Shown here: positions 1-6,478 of the stretch, one piece after another
Layout: each line of letters starts with the position of its first letter
Numbering within the stretch: the stretch's first letter is position 1
Source: JAAFJU01 sp043764895
GTDB lineage: Bacteria; Cyanobacteriota; Cyanobacteriia; Leptolyngbyales; Leptolyngbyaceae
Length of the DNA: 8,116 nucleotides
Reading direction: 5' to 3'
NCBI GenBank assembly: GCA_043764895.1
Contig: JAYUJY010000041.1
Location: 1 to 8,116 of the forward strand
Notes under the pieces: model-generated
What the model was told of the DNA's origin: nothing
Databases searched by the model: none
What the model saw: the letters and a program-made list of their open reading frames with translations, nothing else
Program-made: the position numbers and the translations under genes

Positions 1-5
1 TGCGC

Positions 6-80
6 TTTGGGCACGGCAAGCCATGCCCCTACAATTTCTGAAACCCGGATCTGTAGGGGCATGGCACGCCGTGCCCCAAA
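6..80. repeat. Long imperfect inverted repeat (hairpin-forming intergenic repeat)
   Basis: The left arm (6-33) and right arm (52-80) are reverse complements apart from a two-base mismatch and one extra G, with an 18-base loop between. Each arm carries GGCATGGC/GCCATGCC and GGGCACGGC/GCCGTGCCC blocks. No reading frame is apparent. Palindromes of this style, rich in 'TAGGGGCATGGC' words, are to my recollection dispersed repeats in several filamentous cyanobacterial genomes, so a small non-autonomous element or a REP-like palindrome is plausible. The element may extend past the left edge. Confidence 0.75.
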
Positions 81-136
81 CACAACGAAAAGGCTCTAAA
101 TACCTGGCTTACTTACGCCGCAGACTACTAAATAAG

Positions 137-176
137 AAGCGATCGAACACTGAGCTGTCGATCGCTTTTTTGTTTT
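137..176. terminator. Rho-independent-type terminator, possibly bidirectional
   Basis: A perfect 10-bp stem, AAGCGATCGA (137-146) with TCGATCGCTT (158-167), closes an 11-base loop and is followed on the plus strand by a T-rich run (166-176, one G inside). On the minus strand, the direction of chrA, the hairpin lies 8 bases past the chrA stop and is followed by a weaker TTCTTATTT tail. It probably ends chrA transcription and any plus-strand transcript coming from beyond the left edge. The stem is built from the CGATCG core common in this genome. Confidence 0.7.
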
Positions 177-1344
177 AAAGATCTAAGCCCCAACCGACGA
201 TCGCCCCGGCCAGCATTAGCCAGAGTGAAGCGTTTGGAACCTTTAGAAGCACGCTAAAACTCGTAACAGCTATTACCCAGCTAATCCAGCCCGACAGTGC
301 CAGCAGCATCTGTACCGTCACAAACGCCATCAATCCCCAAGCTGCCGGATTCACGCCTGCCAAAAACCCTTGTAGCCACGGTGAGTTTTTAACCTGATCC
401 AACCCCGGACGGAGCGCTAGCACCAGCAAAAATCCGGGCAAGAAAATGCCAACTGTCCCAGCGATCGCCCCGCCATGACCCGCTAGCAAATACCCAACAA
501 ATGTGGCTGTCGTAAACAGTGGACCGGGCGTAATCTGACCAATGGACACCGCATCCAATAATTGCTGATGGGTGAGCAAGTGCTGCCCTTCGACAAGTTC
601 CTGCTGCAAGAAGGCAATCAGCACGTAGCCGCCGCCGTACATCACAAGTCCAATTTTAAAGAACAACCCAAACACCCACCCCACCCCGCCTATTGCACCG
701 ATCGAGCCTGCCCATCCGTAACTGCCTTTAACGGGAAGATCTGCCCCGATCATCGGAATCAGCCCCCAATTCATCGGAGGTTTCACCCATCGCCAATTCT
801 GAAGCAGCATCGTTATCACGCCCATTAAGGCCAGCCATAGCACCTCATTAACGCCCAGAACGCACGCTCCGATCGTCAGCAGTCCGATCGCTCCAGAGGC
901 CCGAGTTTTGATGGCAGACTTGCTGAGTTTCCAGAGCGCTTGGGCAATGAGCGCTACCACCACCGACTGCAATCCGGCAAAAACATGACCCACCTGAGGC
1001 AACATATTGAACTGTTGATAGGCCACCGCCAGCGCCCACACTAAAACCATCGCTGGAAGAATAAAGCTCGTTCCGGCGACAACTAACCCTCTCCATCCCG
1101 CCCGATCGTAGCCAATGTTCATCACCAATTCCGTGGAATTGGGACCTGGAATAAACTGAGTGGTCGCATAGAGTTCGAGCAATCGTTCCCGAGACATCCA
1201 AGCTCTACGATCGACCACTTCAGCCTGAATCGCCGCCACATGAGCCGCCGGACCCCCAAAAGCCGTCGCCCCCAACTTAGAAAAAACGATCGCTAGTTCC
1301 TTAAGATTTGACATAAGCGTTGACGTTGGGTGAGGATTATTCAT
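175..1344 (-). CDS. chrA: ChrA-family chromate transporter (long, two-domain form)
   Basis: This is an inner-membrane protein of the CHR family (chromate transporter), 389 residues, the usual length for the fused bidomain type. The two homologous halves are visible. The N-terminal half has FGGPAAH (29-35) and PGPNSTE (66-72). The C-terminal half has YGGG (236-239) and TPGPLFTT (272-279). Each half continues into strongly hydrophobic segments. Family members export chromate, probably by proton-coupled exchange. Some homologues have no shown chromate role, so the substrate here is inferred. The start is supported by GAAGG 9 bases upstream of the ATG; the next Met (residue 11) lacks such a site. 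It lies 3 bp after the pdxA stop, so the two genes are probably cotranscribed. The hairpin at 137-176 follows its stop. Confidence 0.92.
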   Translation of the reverse strand: MNNPHPTSTLMSNLKELAIVFSKLGATAFGGPAAHVAAIQAEVVDRRAWMSRERLLELYATTQFIPGPNSTELVMNIGYDRAGWRGLVVAGTSFILPAMVLVWALAVAYQQFNMLPQVGHVFAGLQSVVVALIAQALWKLSKSAIKTRASGAIGLLTIGACVLGVNEVLWLALMGVITMLLQNWRWVKPPMNWGLIPMIGADLPVKGSYGWAGSIGAIGGVGWVFGLFFKIGLVMYGGGYVLIAFLQQELVEGQHLLTHQQLLDAVSIGQITPGPLFTTATFVGYLLAGHGGAIAGTVGIFLPGFLLVLALRPGLDQVKNSPWLQGFLAGVNPAAWGLMAFVTVQMLLALSGWISWVIAVTSFSVLLKVPNASLWLMLAGAIVGWGLDL

Positions 1345-1347
1345 AAA

Positions 1348-2418
1348 TTATGGCCTTCGTGCATTGACTAAATCGATCGCCCAATCGATCGCCTCGATCA
1401 TGCTCGTCGCATCAGCAATCCCTTGCCCCGCAATATCAAAGGCCGTCCCATGATCCGGAGACGTCCGCACAAACGGTAGACCGATCGTCGTATTTACCGC
1501 CCGATCGAACGCCATCAGCTTGACGGGGATGAGACCTTGATCGTGGTACAGCGCCAAAAACCCATCCGCGACCGTATCCAAATAAGTCCCGCGAAACCAG
1601 GCTTGACCCGGCTTAACCCACATCGTATCCGGCGGCAATAGGCCCACCAGCGTCACCTGGGGAAAACGCGATCGCATCTCAGCCAGCCAGCCATTCAGCC
1701 ACGAGACTTCCTCGTCCCCAAGCTGCCCCATCTCGCCGCTGTGAGGATTCAAGCCTGCAATGGCGATCGTGGGACGATCGAGCTTAAAGTCCTGTTTTAA
1801 ATGATTTACCAATAAATTTAATTTTTGCGTCATTAACTCGGGCGTCAGCGCACTCGGGACTTGGTTCAGCGGAATATGCGTCGTGGCCAACAACGCCCTT
1901 AAGGTCCAGCCGGAGTAAGGCGATCGCCCCACAAAGGCCATCCCAAAATCGGTGCAACCCGATCGCTGAGCCAGCACTTCCGTCTGACCCGGATAAAGGT
2001 GTCCCGCCATCTTCCAGGCCGACTTCGCAATCGGACCCGTCACGATCGCATCAAACTGCCCTGCGATCGTTGCCTCTAGCGCCACCTCTAAGGCCCGAAA
2101 GCCCACCTCACCACTAGCGGCATTCCCCACGCCCATCTGGAGCTGCGAAAGGGTTTTGGCCATCATGGGCGATTCCAGTAGGTTGAATTTTGTCGGGTCA
2201 GCCACCGCACATCCCAACGCCTTCAAGGTGGTGTAGGCTCGTCCCACCAACCATCGATCGCCCGCTAAGGTGATTACTGCGCGATCGCACTTCTCGTCTG
2301 CCAATGCCTTCAGCACCACCTCCGGTCCAATTCCAGACGGATCCCCCATCGGAATCACGAGTCTCGGCAGCTTAAACTTCATATCTAATCTCACATCCAA
2401 CCTCACATCTGATTTCAT
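1348..2418 (-). CDS. pdxA: 4-hydroxythreonine-4-phosphate dehydrogenase PdxA
   Basis: PdxA oxidises 4-phosphohydroxy-L-threonine with NAD(P)+, in the DXP-dependent pyridoxal 5'-phosphate pathway. The product loses CO2 and is used by PdxJ. The 356-residue frame shows the signature MGDPSGIGPE (24-33), VTGPIAKSAW (126-135), and the three metal-ligand histidines in their family contexts: TTHIPL (H181), NPHSGE (H226) and YHDQG (H292). The C-terminal RTSPDHGTAFDIAG block is also present. The start is uncertain. The first 15 codons include three 12-base repeats encoding DVRL, DVRL and DMKF. The ATG at 2418 has AGGG only two to three bases upstream, which is too close. A GTG at codon 9 (2394) has GAGG six bases upstream, and Met13 (2382) would give a family-typical N-terminus. 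Divergent from petM; chrA follows 3 bp downstream. Confidence 0.96.
   Translation of the reverse strand: MKSDVRLDVRLDMKFKLPRLVIPMGDPSGIGPEVVLKALADEKCDRAVITLAGDRWLVGRAYTTLKALGCAVADPTKFNLLESPMMAKTLSQLQMGVGNAASGEVGFRALEVALEATIAGQFDAIVTGPIAKSAWKMAGHLYPGQTEVLAQRSGCTDFGMAFVGRSPYSGWTLRALLATTHIPLNQVPSALTPELMTQKLNLLVNHLKQDFKLDRPTIAIAGLNPHSGEMGQLGDEEVSWLNGWLAEMRSRFPQVTLVGLLPPDTMWVKPGQAWFRGTYLDTVADGFLALYHDQGLIPVKLMAFDRAVNTTIGLPFVRTSPDHGTAFDIAGQGIADATSMIEAIDWAIDLVNARRP
2374..2409 (-). repeat. Three tandem 12-bp repeats at the pdxA 5' end
   Basis: On the minus strand the copies read GATGTGAGGTTG (2398-2409), GATGTGAGATTA (2386-2397) and GATATGAAGTTT (2374-2385). Copies 1 and 2 agree at 10 of 12 bases and copy 3 agrees with copy 1 at 9. 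The period is a multiple of three, so the frame stays open (DVRL, DVRL, DMKF). Copy 1 carries a GAGG that could act as the ribosome-binding site for a GTG in copy 2. Confidence 0.7.
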
Positions 2419-2480
2419 TTCCCTAACTGGTTTAGAATACTGGATGAATCAATACCGCTATTTTTGAGGGATCTAAGATC

Positions 2481-2582
2481 ATGGGAGAACTATTCAACAC
2501 CGCTATTCTGGCATTTGCACTCATTCCTGTGGGGCTAGGCTTAGGCTACGTTCTACTCAAGCTCCAAGGCGGCGAAGAGTAA
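2481..2582 (+). CDS. petM: Cytochrome b6f complex subunit PetM (subunit VII)
   Basis: A 33-codon gene encoding a single-pass membrane peptide. A short N-terminus (MGELFNTA) leads into a hydrophobic helix over roughly residues 8-26 and ends in KLQGGEE, which matches the PetM C-terminal pattern (K-I/L-Q-G-x-E). PetM is one of the four small subunits at the periphery of the cytochrome b6f dimer in the thylakoid membrane. The ATG is preceded by GAGGG about 10 bases upstream. It is divergent from pdxA and 153 bp upstream of ycf39 on the same strand. The neighbouring photosystem gene supports the call. At this length identification rests on pattern and context, so another small photosynthetic subunit is the main alternative. 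Confidence 0.85.
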   Translation: MGELFNTAILAFALIPVGLGLGYVLLKLQGGEE

Positions 2583-2605
2583 TCGTCCAGACCGCCCTCC
2601 AACGT

Positions 2606-2641
2606 GGTGTGCTTTGCGGTGTGATCTGTAGTGTGATTTGC
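2606..2641 (+). repeat. Three tandem 12-bp GTGTG repeats downstream of petM
   Basis: GGTGTGCTTTGC (2606-2617), GGTGTGATCTGT (2618-2629) and AGTGTGATTTGC (2630-2641) follow each other without gaps. They start 23 bases after the petM stop, in the petM-ycf39 intergenic region. Role unknown; slippage-derived DNA or part of the petM 3' UTR are equally possible. Confidence 0.6.
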
Positions 2642-2646
2642 TTAAA

Positions 2647-2680
2647 GCAGGAACCGAGAACAGGATTATTAAATTCCTGC
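2647..2680. other. Inverted repeat between petM and ycf39
   Basis: GCAGGAA (2647-2653) and TTCCTGC (2674-2680) form a perfect 7-bp stem with a 20-base loop. No T-run follows, so it is a poor classical terminator. It could protect the petM 3' end or mark an operator upstream of ycf39. Confidence 0.35.
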
Positions 2681-2735
2681 GCTTGATTCCTGATAGAATT
2701 GTCGGGAAAGTTAACATTTTGTCATCAAAGCCCTC

Positions 2736-3713
2736 ATGAGCATTTTAGTCGTCGGTGCGACCGGCACGTTGGGAAGACAGGTGACGCGCCGCGCACTAGA
2801 TGAAGGACACGAAGTCCGTTGTCTCGTCCGCAACTACAAGCGAGCCGCATTTTTGAGAGAGTGGGGGGCTGAGTTGGTTTATGGAAACCTCCTAGAACCC
2901 GAGACCTTAACAACCGCGCTAGAGGGTGTGACCGCTGTTATTGATGCAGCCACGGCAAGAGCCTCCGATTCGCTGACCATTCGTCAAGTCGATTGGGACG
3001 GAAAGGTCAACTTGATTCAAGCCATTCAGAAATCAAACTGCGATCGCTACGTCTTCTTCTCGATTTTAGATTGCGAGAAATATGACGAAGTTCCGCTTAT
3101 GCAGCTTAAATCCTGTACTGAAAAATTCATTAAAGAATCAGGGCTAAATTACACCATTCTTAGACCTTGTGGCTTTATGCAGGGTTTGATTAGTCAGTAT
3201 GCCATTCCTATTTTGGAAAGCCAGTCGGTGTGGGTCATTGGCAAAACGGCTCCCATGGCCTTCATGGATACCATAGATATTGCAAAATTTGCGGTCCAAG
3301 CCTTAAAAGTTCCTGAGACGGAAAAGCACTCCTTCCCCGTCCTCGGATCGCGTGCTTGGGATGGCTACGAAATCATTAAGCTCTGTGAACGACTCTCCGA
3401 TCGGACCGCAAACGTCACTCAAGTCCCGATTCAGGTTATTCGGGCCACTCGAAGCCTCACCCGCTTTTTCCAGTGGAGTTGGAATATTTCTGAGCGTCTT
3501 GCCTTTTCTGAAGTGATTGCCACGGGACAATCGCTTACAGGAGACATGGATGAGGTTTACAAAACCTTTGGGCTGAATGAACCGGAGATGTCTAGCCTTG
3601 ATGAATATATGCAGGAATATTTCAGCCGCATTATGAAAAAGCTGAAGGAAATTGAGTACGCCCAGGAAAAAGCCAATAAGAAAAAAGCAAAGAAGAAAAT
3701 GTCTTGGTTCTAA
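2736..3713 (+). CDS. ycf39: Ycf39, atypical SDR / NmrA-like photosystem II assembly factor
   Basis: A 325-residue protein with a Rossmann fold starting at the first residues: the nucleotide-binding glycine motif GATGTLG is at 7-13, preceded by a beta strand (SILVV). The RYVFFS segment and the YTILRPCGFMQGL segment are typical of NmrA/Ycf39 atypical short-chain dehydrogenases, which bind NAD(P) but lack clear catalysis. In Synechocystis, Ycf39 binds high-light-inducible proteins and helps deliver chlorophyll to newly made D1 in the photosystem II reaction-centre complex; plant HCF244 is the homologue. The C-terminus has an amphipathic, lysine-rich tail (about 300-325), probably a surface or membrane contact. 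No strong Shine-Dalgarno precedes the ATG. Upstream is petM and downstream nadK, the latter order shared with Synechocystis slr0399-slr0400 (from memory). Confidence 0.93.
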   Translation: MSILVVGATGTLGRQVTRRALDEGHEVRCLVRNYKRAAFLREWGAELVYGNLLEPETLTTALEGVTAVIDAATARASDSLTIRQVDWDGKVNLIQAIQKSNCDRYVFFSILDCEKYDEVPLMQLKSCTEKFIKESGLNYTILRPCGFMQGLISQYAIPILESQSVWVIGKTAPMAFMDTIDIAKFAVQALKVPETEKHSFPVLGSRAWDGYEIIKLCERLSDRTANVTQVPIQVIRATRSLTRFFQWSWNISERLAFSEVIATGQSLTGDMDEVYKTFGLNEPEMSSLDEYMQEYFSRIMKKLKEIEYAQEKANKKKAKKKMSWF

Positions 3714-3780
3714 GCTAATTCTTTCTTTCTTAGGGCAAAACGTTCTGAAAAGAAGTCTGAGTGATAGTCTAAAGTCTATA

Positions 3781-3854
3781 GCCCAGCGGCTTGTTGCGTT
3801 GGGCGTTTAGAGTCCAAGAATTCATTAAATCCTGAGTAACCGCTGGGGGGACTC
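3781..3854 (+). promoter_or_regulatory. nadK leader with competing hairpins
   Basis: Three complementary pairs lie just upstream of nadK. GCCCAGCG (3781-3788) pairs with CGTTGGGC (3797-3804, one G-U). CCCAGCGG (3782-3789) also pairs perfectly with CCGCTGGG (3840-3847), so these two stems exclude each other. GAGTCC (3810-3815) pairs with GGACTC (3849-3854). The second and third stems involve the G-rich Shine-Dalgarno (3845-3851) of the GTG start at 3859. The complementarity is seen directly; control of translation is inferred. Part of it may simply be transcript-end structure for ycf39. Confidence 0.4.
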
Positions 3855-3858
3855 CATA

Positions 3859-4764
3859 GTGCAGAAAGCAGGCATCCTCTACAACGATCAAAAGCCAAGC
3901 GCCTGCAAAAATGCGGTCTATCTCCGTGACCACTTGGAAAAAGCAGGTTGGGAGGTGGTGGTGGCCACGGGCGCAGGTGGAATTCTGGGATATTCTTCAC
4001 CAGACGCTCCGGCTTGCAGTGTTCCGATCGATCAGTTGATTCCAACCGGGTTTGACGATCAGGTTCAGTTCACGGTGGTCTTGGGCGGCGATGGGACCGT
4101 TCTATCGGCCTTCCGACAGCTTGCACCCTGCGGGATTCCGATTTTGGCAGTCAACACGGGGCATCTCGGGTTTCTCACCGAAGTCCTCGCTAGCGACCTC
4201 GATCGGGCAATGGCGGAAGTTATGGCGGGAAATTATCAGGTAGAAGAACGCACCATGCTAACCGTGCAGGTGATCCGATCGGGTGAACTGCTTTGGGAAG
4301 CCCTCTGCCTCAACGAAATGGTGATTCACCGAGAACCCTTGACAAGCATGTGCCATTTTGAAGTCAAAGTGGGTCATCACAGCCGGGTGGACATCGCCGC
4401 AGATGGGCTGATTGTCGCGACACCCACGGGGTCAACGGCTTACTCCCTCTCGGCAGGTGGCCCAGTGATCACGCCCGGAATTCCGGTAATGTGCATGGTG
4501 CCCATTTGTCCCCATTCTTTGGCCTCTCGCTCTTTGATCTTCAGCAACACGGAGCCTATTACTATCTATCCTGCCATGCGCGATCGACTGGTGATGGTCG
4601 CCGATGGGAATGCGGGCTGTTATGTTCTTCCCGATGATTATGTGATGGTCCAAAAATCATCCTATCCGGCCCGATTTGTCCGTCTTCGGGTGCCCGAATT
4701 CTTTGACTTAATGCGTGAAAAACTCGGCTGGGGACTTCCTCATGTGGCCAAGCCCTCACCTTAA
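3859..4764 (+). CDS. nadK: NAD kinase
   Basis: NAD kinase phosphorylates NAD+ to NADP+ with ATP in the cytoplasm, supplying the terminal acceptor of photosynthetic electron flow. The 301-residue frame has the diagnostic GGDGT (76-80), NTGHLGFL (99-106), the NE pair (152-153) and the glycine-rich D-G-L-I-V-A-T-P-T-G-S-T-A-Y block (182-195), followed by SLSAGGP. Length is normal for the bacterial family. The start is GTG at 3859, seven bases after a G-rich Shine-Dalgarno (GGGGGGA). Cyanobacteria commonly carry two NAD kinases; the adjacency to ycf39 points to the slr0400-type copy. The 145-bp gap to ycf39 could hold its own promoter. The next gene starts about 42 bp after its stop with no terminator visible, so the two are probably cotranscribed. 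Confidence 0.95.
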   Translation: MQKAGILYNDQKPSACKNAVYLRDHLEKAGWEVVVATGAGGILGYSSPDAPACSVPIDQLIPTGFDDQVQFTVVLGGDGTVLSAFRQLAPCGIPILAVNTGHLGFLTEVLASDLDRAMAEVMAGNYQVEERTMLTVQVIRSGELLWEALCLNEMVIHREPLTSMCHFEVKVGHHSRVDIAADGLIVATPTGSTAYSLSAGGPVITPGIPVMCMVPICPHSLASRSLIFSNTEPITIYPAMRDRLVMVADGNAGCYVLPDDYVMVQKSSYPARFVRLRVPEFFDLMREKLGWGLPHVAKPSP

Positions 4765-4806
4765 GACTTGGCCTTCTGCTTTGGAACCTATCGGAGTATC
4801 CGTGCT

Positions 4807-5532
4807 ATGACTGCCTTGCCCAATTTGCCCAATCCTTCCGTTGTATCGTCCTCAGAGATGTCTTCTTACGTGCTAATCGTTGAGCCGGATGAAACGCTGG
4901 CCAATGCGATGCGTCAAGATCTTCGAGGATTAGGTTATCCGGCGATCGTGGCCCATGAAGCTCAAGCGGGACTTCAACAGGTCAGTCTTAGTCATCCGGC
5001 GCTGGTGGTCATCGATCGGGTTCTCGTCGGTGAATCTGGTTTTTCGTTTTGTACTAAGCTTCGTGAAGCGGGAGTCCGGAGTCCCGTGTTGCTCATGATT
5101 TCTAAGGATACGGTGGACGATCGGGTGGCCTGTCTGGCCGCCGGGGCGGATGACTATTTTCTCAAGCCCTACCGAAGCGATGATTTTCTGCGACTGATTC
5201 AGTACTATCTTCAGCGTGAGACGGTCCCGCAAGAGGTGCTGCAATTTAGCAACCTGACATTGAATTTAGCGACCCGCCAAGCCTTTCGGAACCAGACGCC
5301 AATTGACCTGACGATGAAAGAATTTGGACTGCTGAAATTTTTGATGGAACATCCCCGTGAGGTGATGACTCGCGAACAGATTCTTGAAACGATTTGGGGC
5401 GATGAATTTGTGGGCGAATCTAATGTCATCGAAGTTTACATTCGATATTTACGTCTTAAAATTGAAGACGAGGGCAAAAAACGCCTGATTCAAACGGTTC
5501 GAGGCGTTGGCTATGTCTTACGGGAAGTTTAA
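4807..5532 (+). CDS. OmpR-family response regulator, NblR-like
   Basis: A two-component response regulator with an N-terminal receiver (about 20-135) and an OmpR/PhoB-type winged-helix DNA-binding domain (about 142-239). The receiver keeps the phosphoacceptor position D70 (VVIDRVLVGESG), the switch residue S99 and the lysine K120 of FLKPY. The usual DD pair is replaced by E-P-D (26-28). The DNA-binding half has LTMKEFGLLKFL, the recognition helix region SNVIEVYIRYLRLKI and the ending TVRGVGYVL. The start at ATG 4807 is chosen because GGAG lies 10 bases upstream; a TTG at 4768 would extend it by 13 residues, and Met18 is possible. The IDR-x-L-x-GESG and DTVDDRVACLxAGADDYFLKPYR patterns recall NblR, the regulator of phycobilisome degradation under starvation, but that assignment is from memory and tentative. 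The next gene follows 1 bp after the stop. Confidence 0.9.
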   Translation: MTALPNLPNPSVVSSSEMSSYVLIVEPDETLANAMRQDLRGLGYPAIVAHEAQAGLQQVSLSHPALVVIDRVLVGESGFSFCTKLREAGVRSPVLLMISKDTVDDRVACLAAGADDYFLKPYRSDDFLRLIQYYLQRETVPQEVLQFSNLTLNLATRQAFRNQTPIDLTMKEFGLLKFLMEHPREVMTREQILETIWGDEFVGESNVIEVYIRYLRLKIEDEGKKRLIQTVRGVGYVLREV

Positions 5533-5533
5533 T

Positions 5534-6097
5534 ATGCTGAAATGTCCTACTCTGAAACCTAATTTCGTAAAGCCAACCGTGGTTACTGCTATGATGACAA
5601 GCCTTTTCTTAAGTTTGAGCTTAGGTCTTTCCGCCTGTACCTCGGCCCCGTCCGCAACGTCTGCCGCTAGCCCTGAGTCTCAAGTTGAGTTGAAGCCGAC
5701 CGCAACGCCCATGGGCCAAACCTTGCCGATTACCGCTACCACCCAGCTCGCCGGAAAGACCTTTCAGCTTGAAGTGGCTCAAACACCTGAGCAGCAACAA
5801 ATGGGCCTCATGTATCGTCCTGCGTTAGCCGACGATCGCGGAATGCTCTTTCCCATGGGCACGCCCAGACCTGTGATGTTCTGGATGCGAAATGTTCCGG
5901 TTGCGCTGGATATGATTTTTGTGAATCAGGGTCGTATTGTCGCGATCGTCGCAAATGTTCCGCCTTGTATGGCGTCATCCTGCCCAACCTATGGTCCCAA
6001 GGTAAACGTCGATCAAGTGATTGAACTGCGAGCCGGACGAGCCGCAGAGCTAGGGATTAAATCCGGCGACCCGATTATCATTACACTTTCAAAATAA
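5534..6097 (+). CDS. DUF192 family protein, predicted lipoprotein
   Basis: A 187-residue protein with a basic N-terminus, a hydrophobic stretch (about 15-33) and a lipobox LSAC with Cys35, so probably exported and lipid-anchored. A serine/alanine/threonine-rich linker follows. The DUF192 domain spans about 70-187, with the family words GLMYR, DRGMLFPM, FWMRNVPVALDMIFV, and a C-terminal VIELRAG and GIKSGDPI. The domain's biochemical role is not established. The start at 5534 is chosen over upstream TTG/ATG codons because GGGAAG sits six bases before it and the start then falls 1 bp after the regulator's TAA, an arrangement typical of translational coupling. It is therefore likely expressed with the response regulator and nadK. 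Confidence 0.9.
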   Translation: MLKCPTLKPNFVKPTVVTAMMTSLFLSLSLGLSACTSAPSATSAASPESQVELKPTATPMGQTLPITATTQLAGKTFQLEVAQTPEQQQMGLMYRPALADDRGMLFPMGTPRPVMFWMRNVPVALDMIFVNQGRIVAIVANVPPCMASSCPTYGPKVNVDQVIELRAGRAAELGIKSGDPIIITLSK

Positions 6098-6276
6098 TTC
6101 TACTCATTTAAGAAACCTGTGCTACTCTATGATTTCAACAGAGCAGAACTGAATCAGAGCTTCACAAAGCTTTTATGTCAAGCGAAATTGGACTGAGCAG
6201 TCAATAACGTTTATCGATTCTTGAGGCTATTTGATTCCTGAGAATTTTAACTAGGTTGCCTAAATAGATTGATGTT

Positions 6277-6318
6277 GAGTTCACAGTTTTGGGTTCATAG
6301 TTTCGGGTTCACAGCATT
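6277..6318 (+). repeat. Three tandem 14-bp repeats
   Basis: GAGTTCACAGTTTT (6277-6290), GGGTTCATAGTTTC (6291-6304) and GGGTTCACAGCATT (6305-6318) are contiguous copies sharing (G/A)GTTCA(C/T)AG. The period is not a multiple of three, which argues against coding. Function unknown. Confidence 0.65.
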
Positions 6319-6451
6319 TCCTGAAGAGGTGGTGGTTTTCTAGCGAATTGGTCAACACTAGTTGGCGTAAGTTTGCGAAGATGCGCTCCGTCTATCCGTT
6401 TCTACAACAGGGCTTCTACGGCAAAATCTTGCCACTTTCAACCCCTCGCAT

Positions 6452-6478
6452 ACCTAACGATTAGGTTTTAACTTAGGT
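6452..6478. promoter_or_regulatory. Palindrome plus direct repeat upstream of the DUF2949 gene
   Basis: ACCTAA (6452-6457) and TTAGGT (6461-6466) form a perfect 6-bp inverted repeat with a 3-base centre. TTAGGT occurs again at 6473-6478, 12 bases further on and eight bases before the DUF2949 start codon. The arrangement could be an operator or a short RNA hairpin. No named regulator is recognised. Confidence 0.4.

Noticed and set aside
137..167. Possible regulatory dyad made of CGATCG
   Set aside because: The perfect stem followed by a T-run just past the chrA stop is better explained as a terminator. CGATCG is abundant throughout the window.
848..1201. 117-codon minus-strand frame inside chrA
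   Set aside because: Out-of-frame shadow of a well-recognised membrane transporter, with no own ribosome-binding site or family pattern.
2270..2467. 65-codon plus-strand frame ending just before petM
   Set aside because: Mostly antisense to the conserved PdxA N-terminus. Its serine/threonine-rich translation reflects the repeat.
4768..4806. TTG start extending the response regulator by 13 residues
   Set aside because: The ATG at 4807 has GGAG 10 bases upstream, and the extension has no receiver-domain features.
6272..6343. 23-codon frame in the 389-bp gap
   Set aside because: No ribosome-binding site, and it is built largely from a 14-bp repeat whose period is not a multiple of three.
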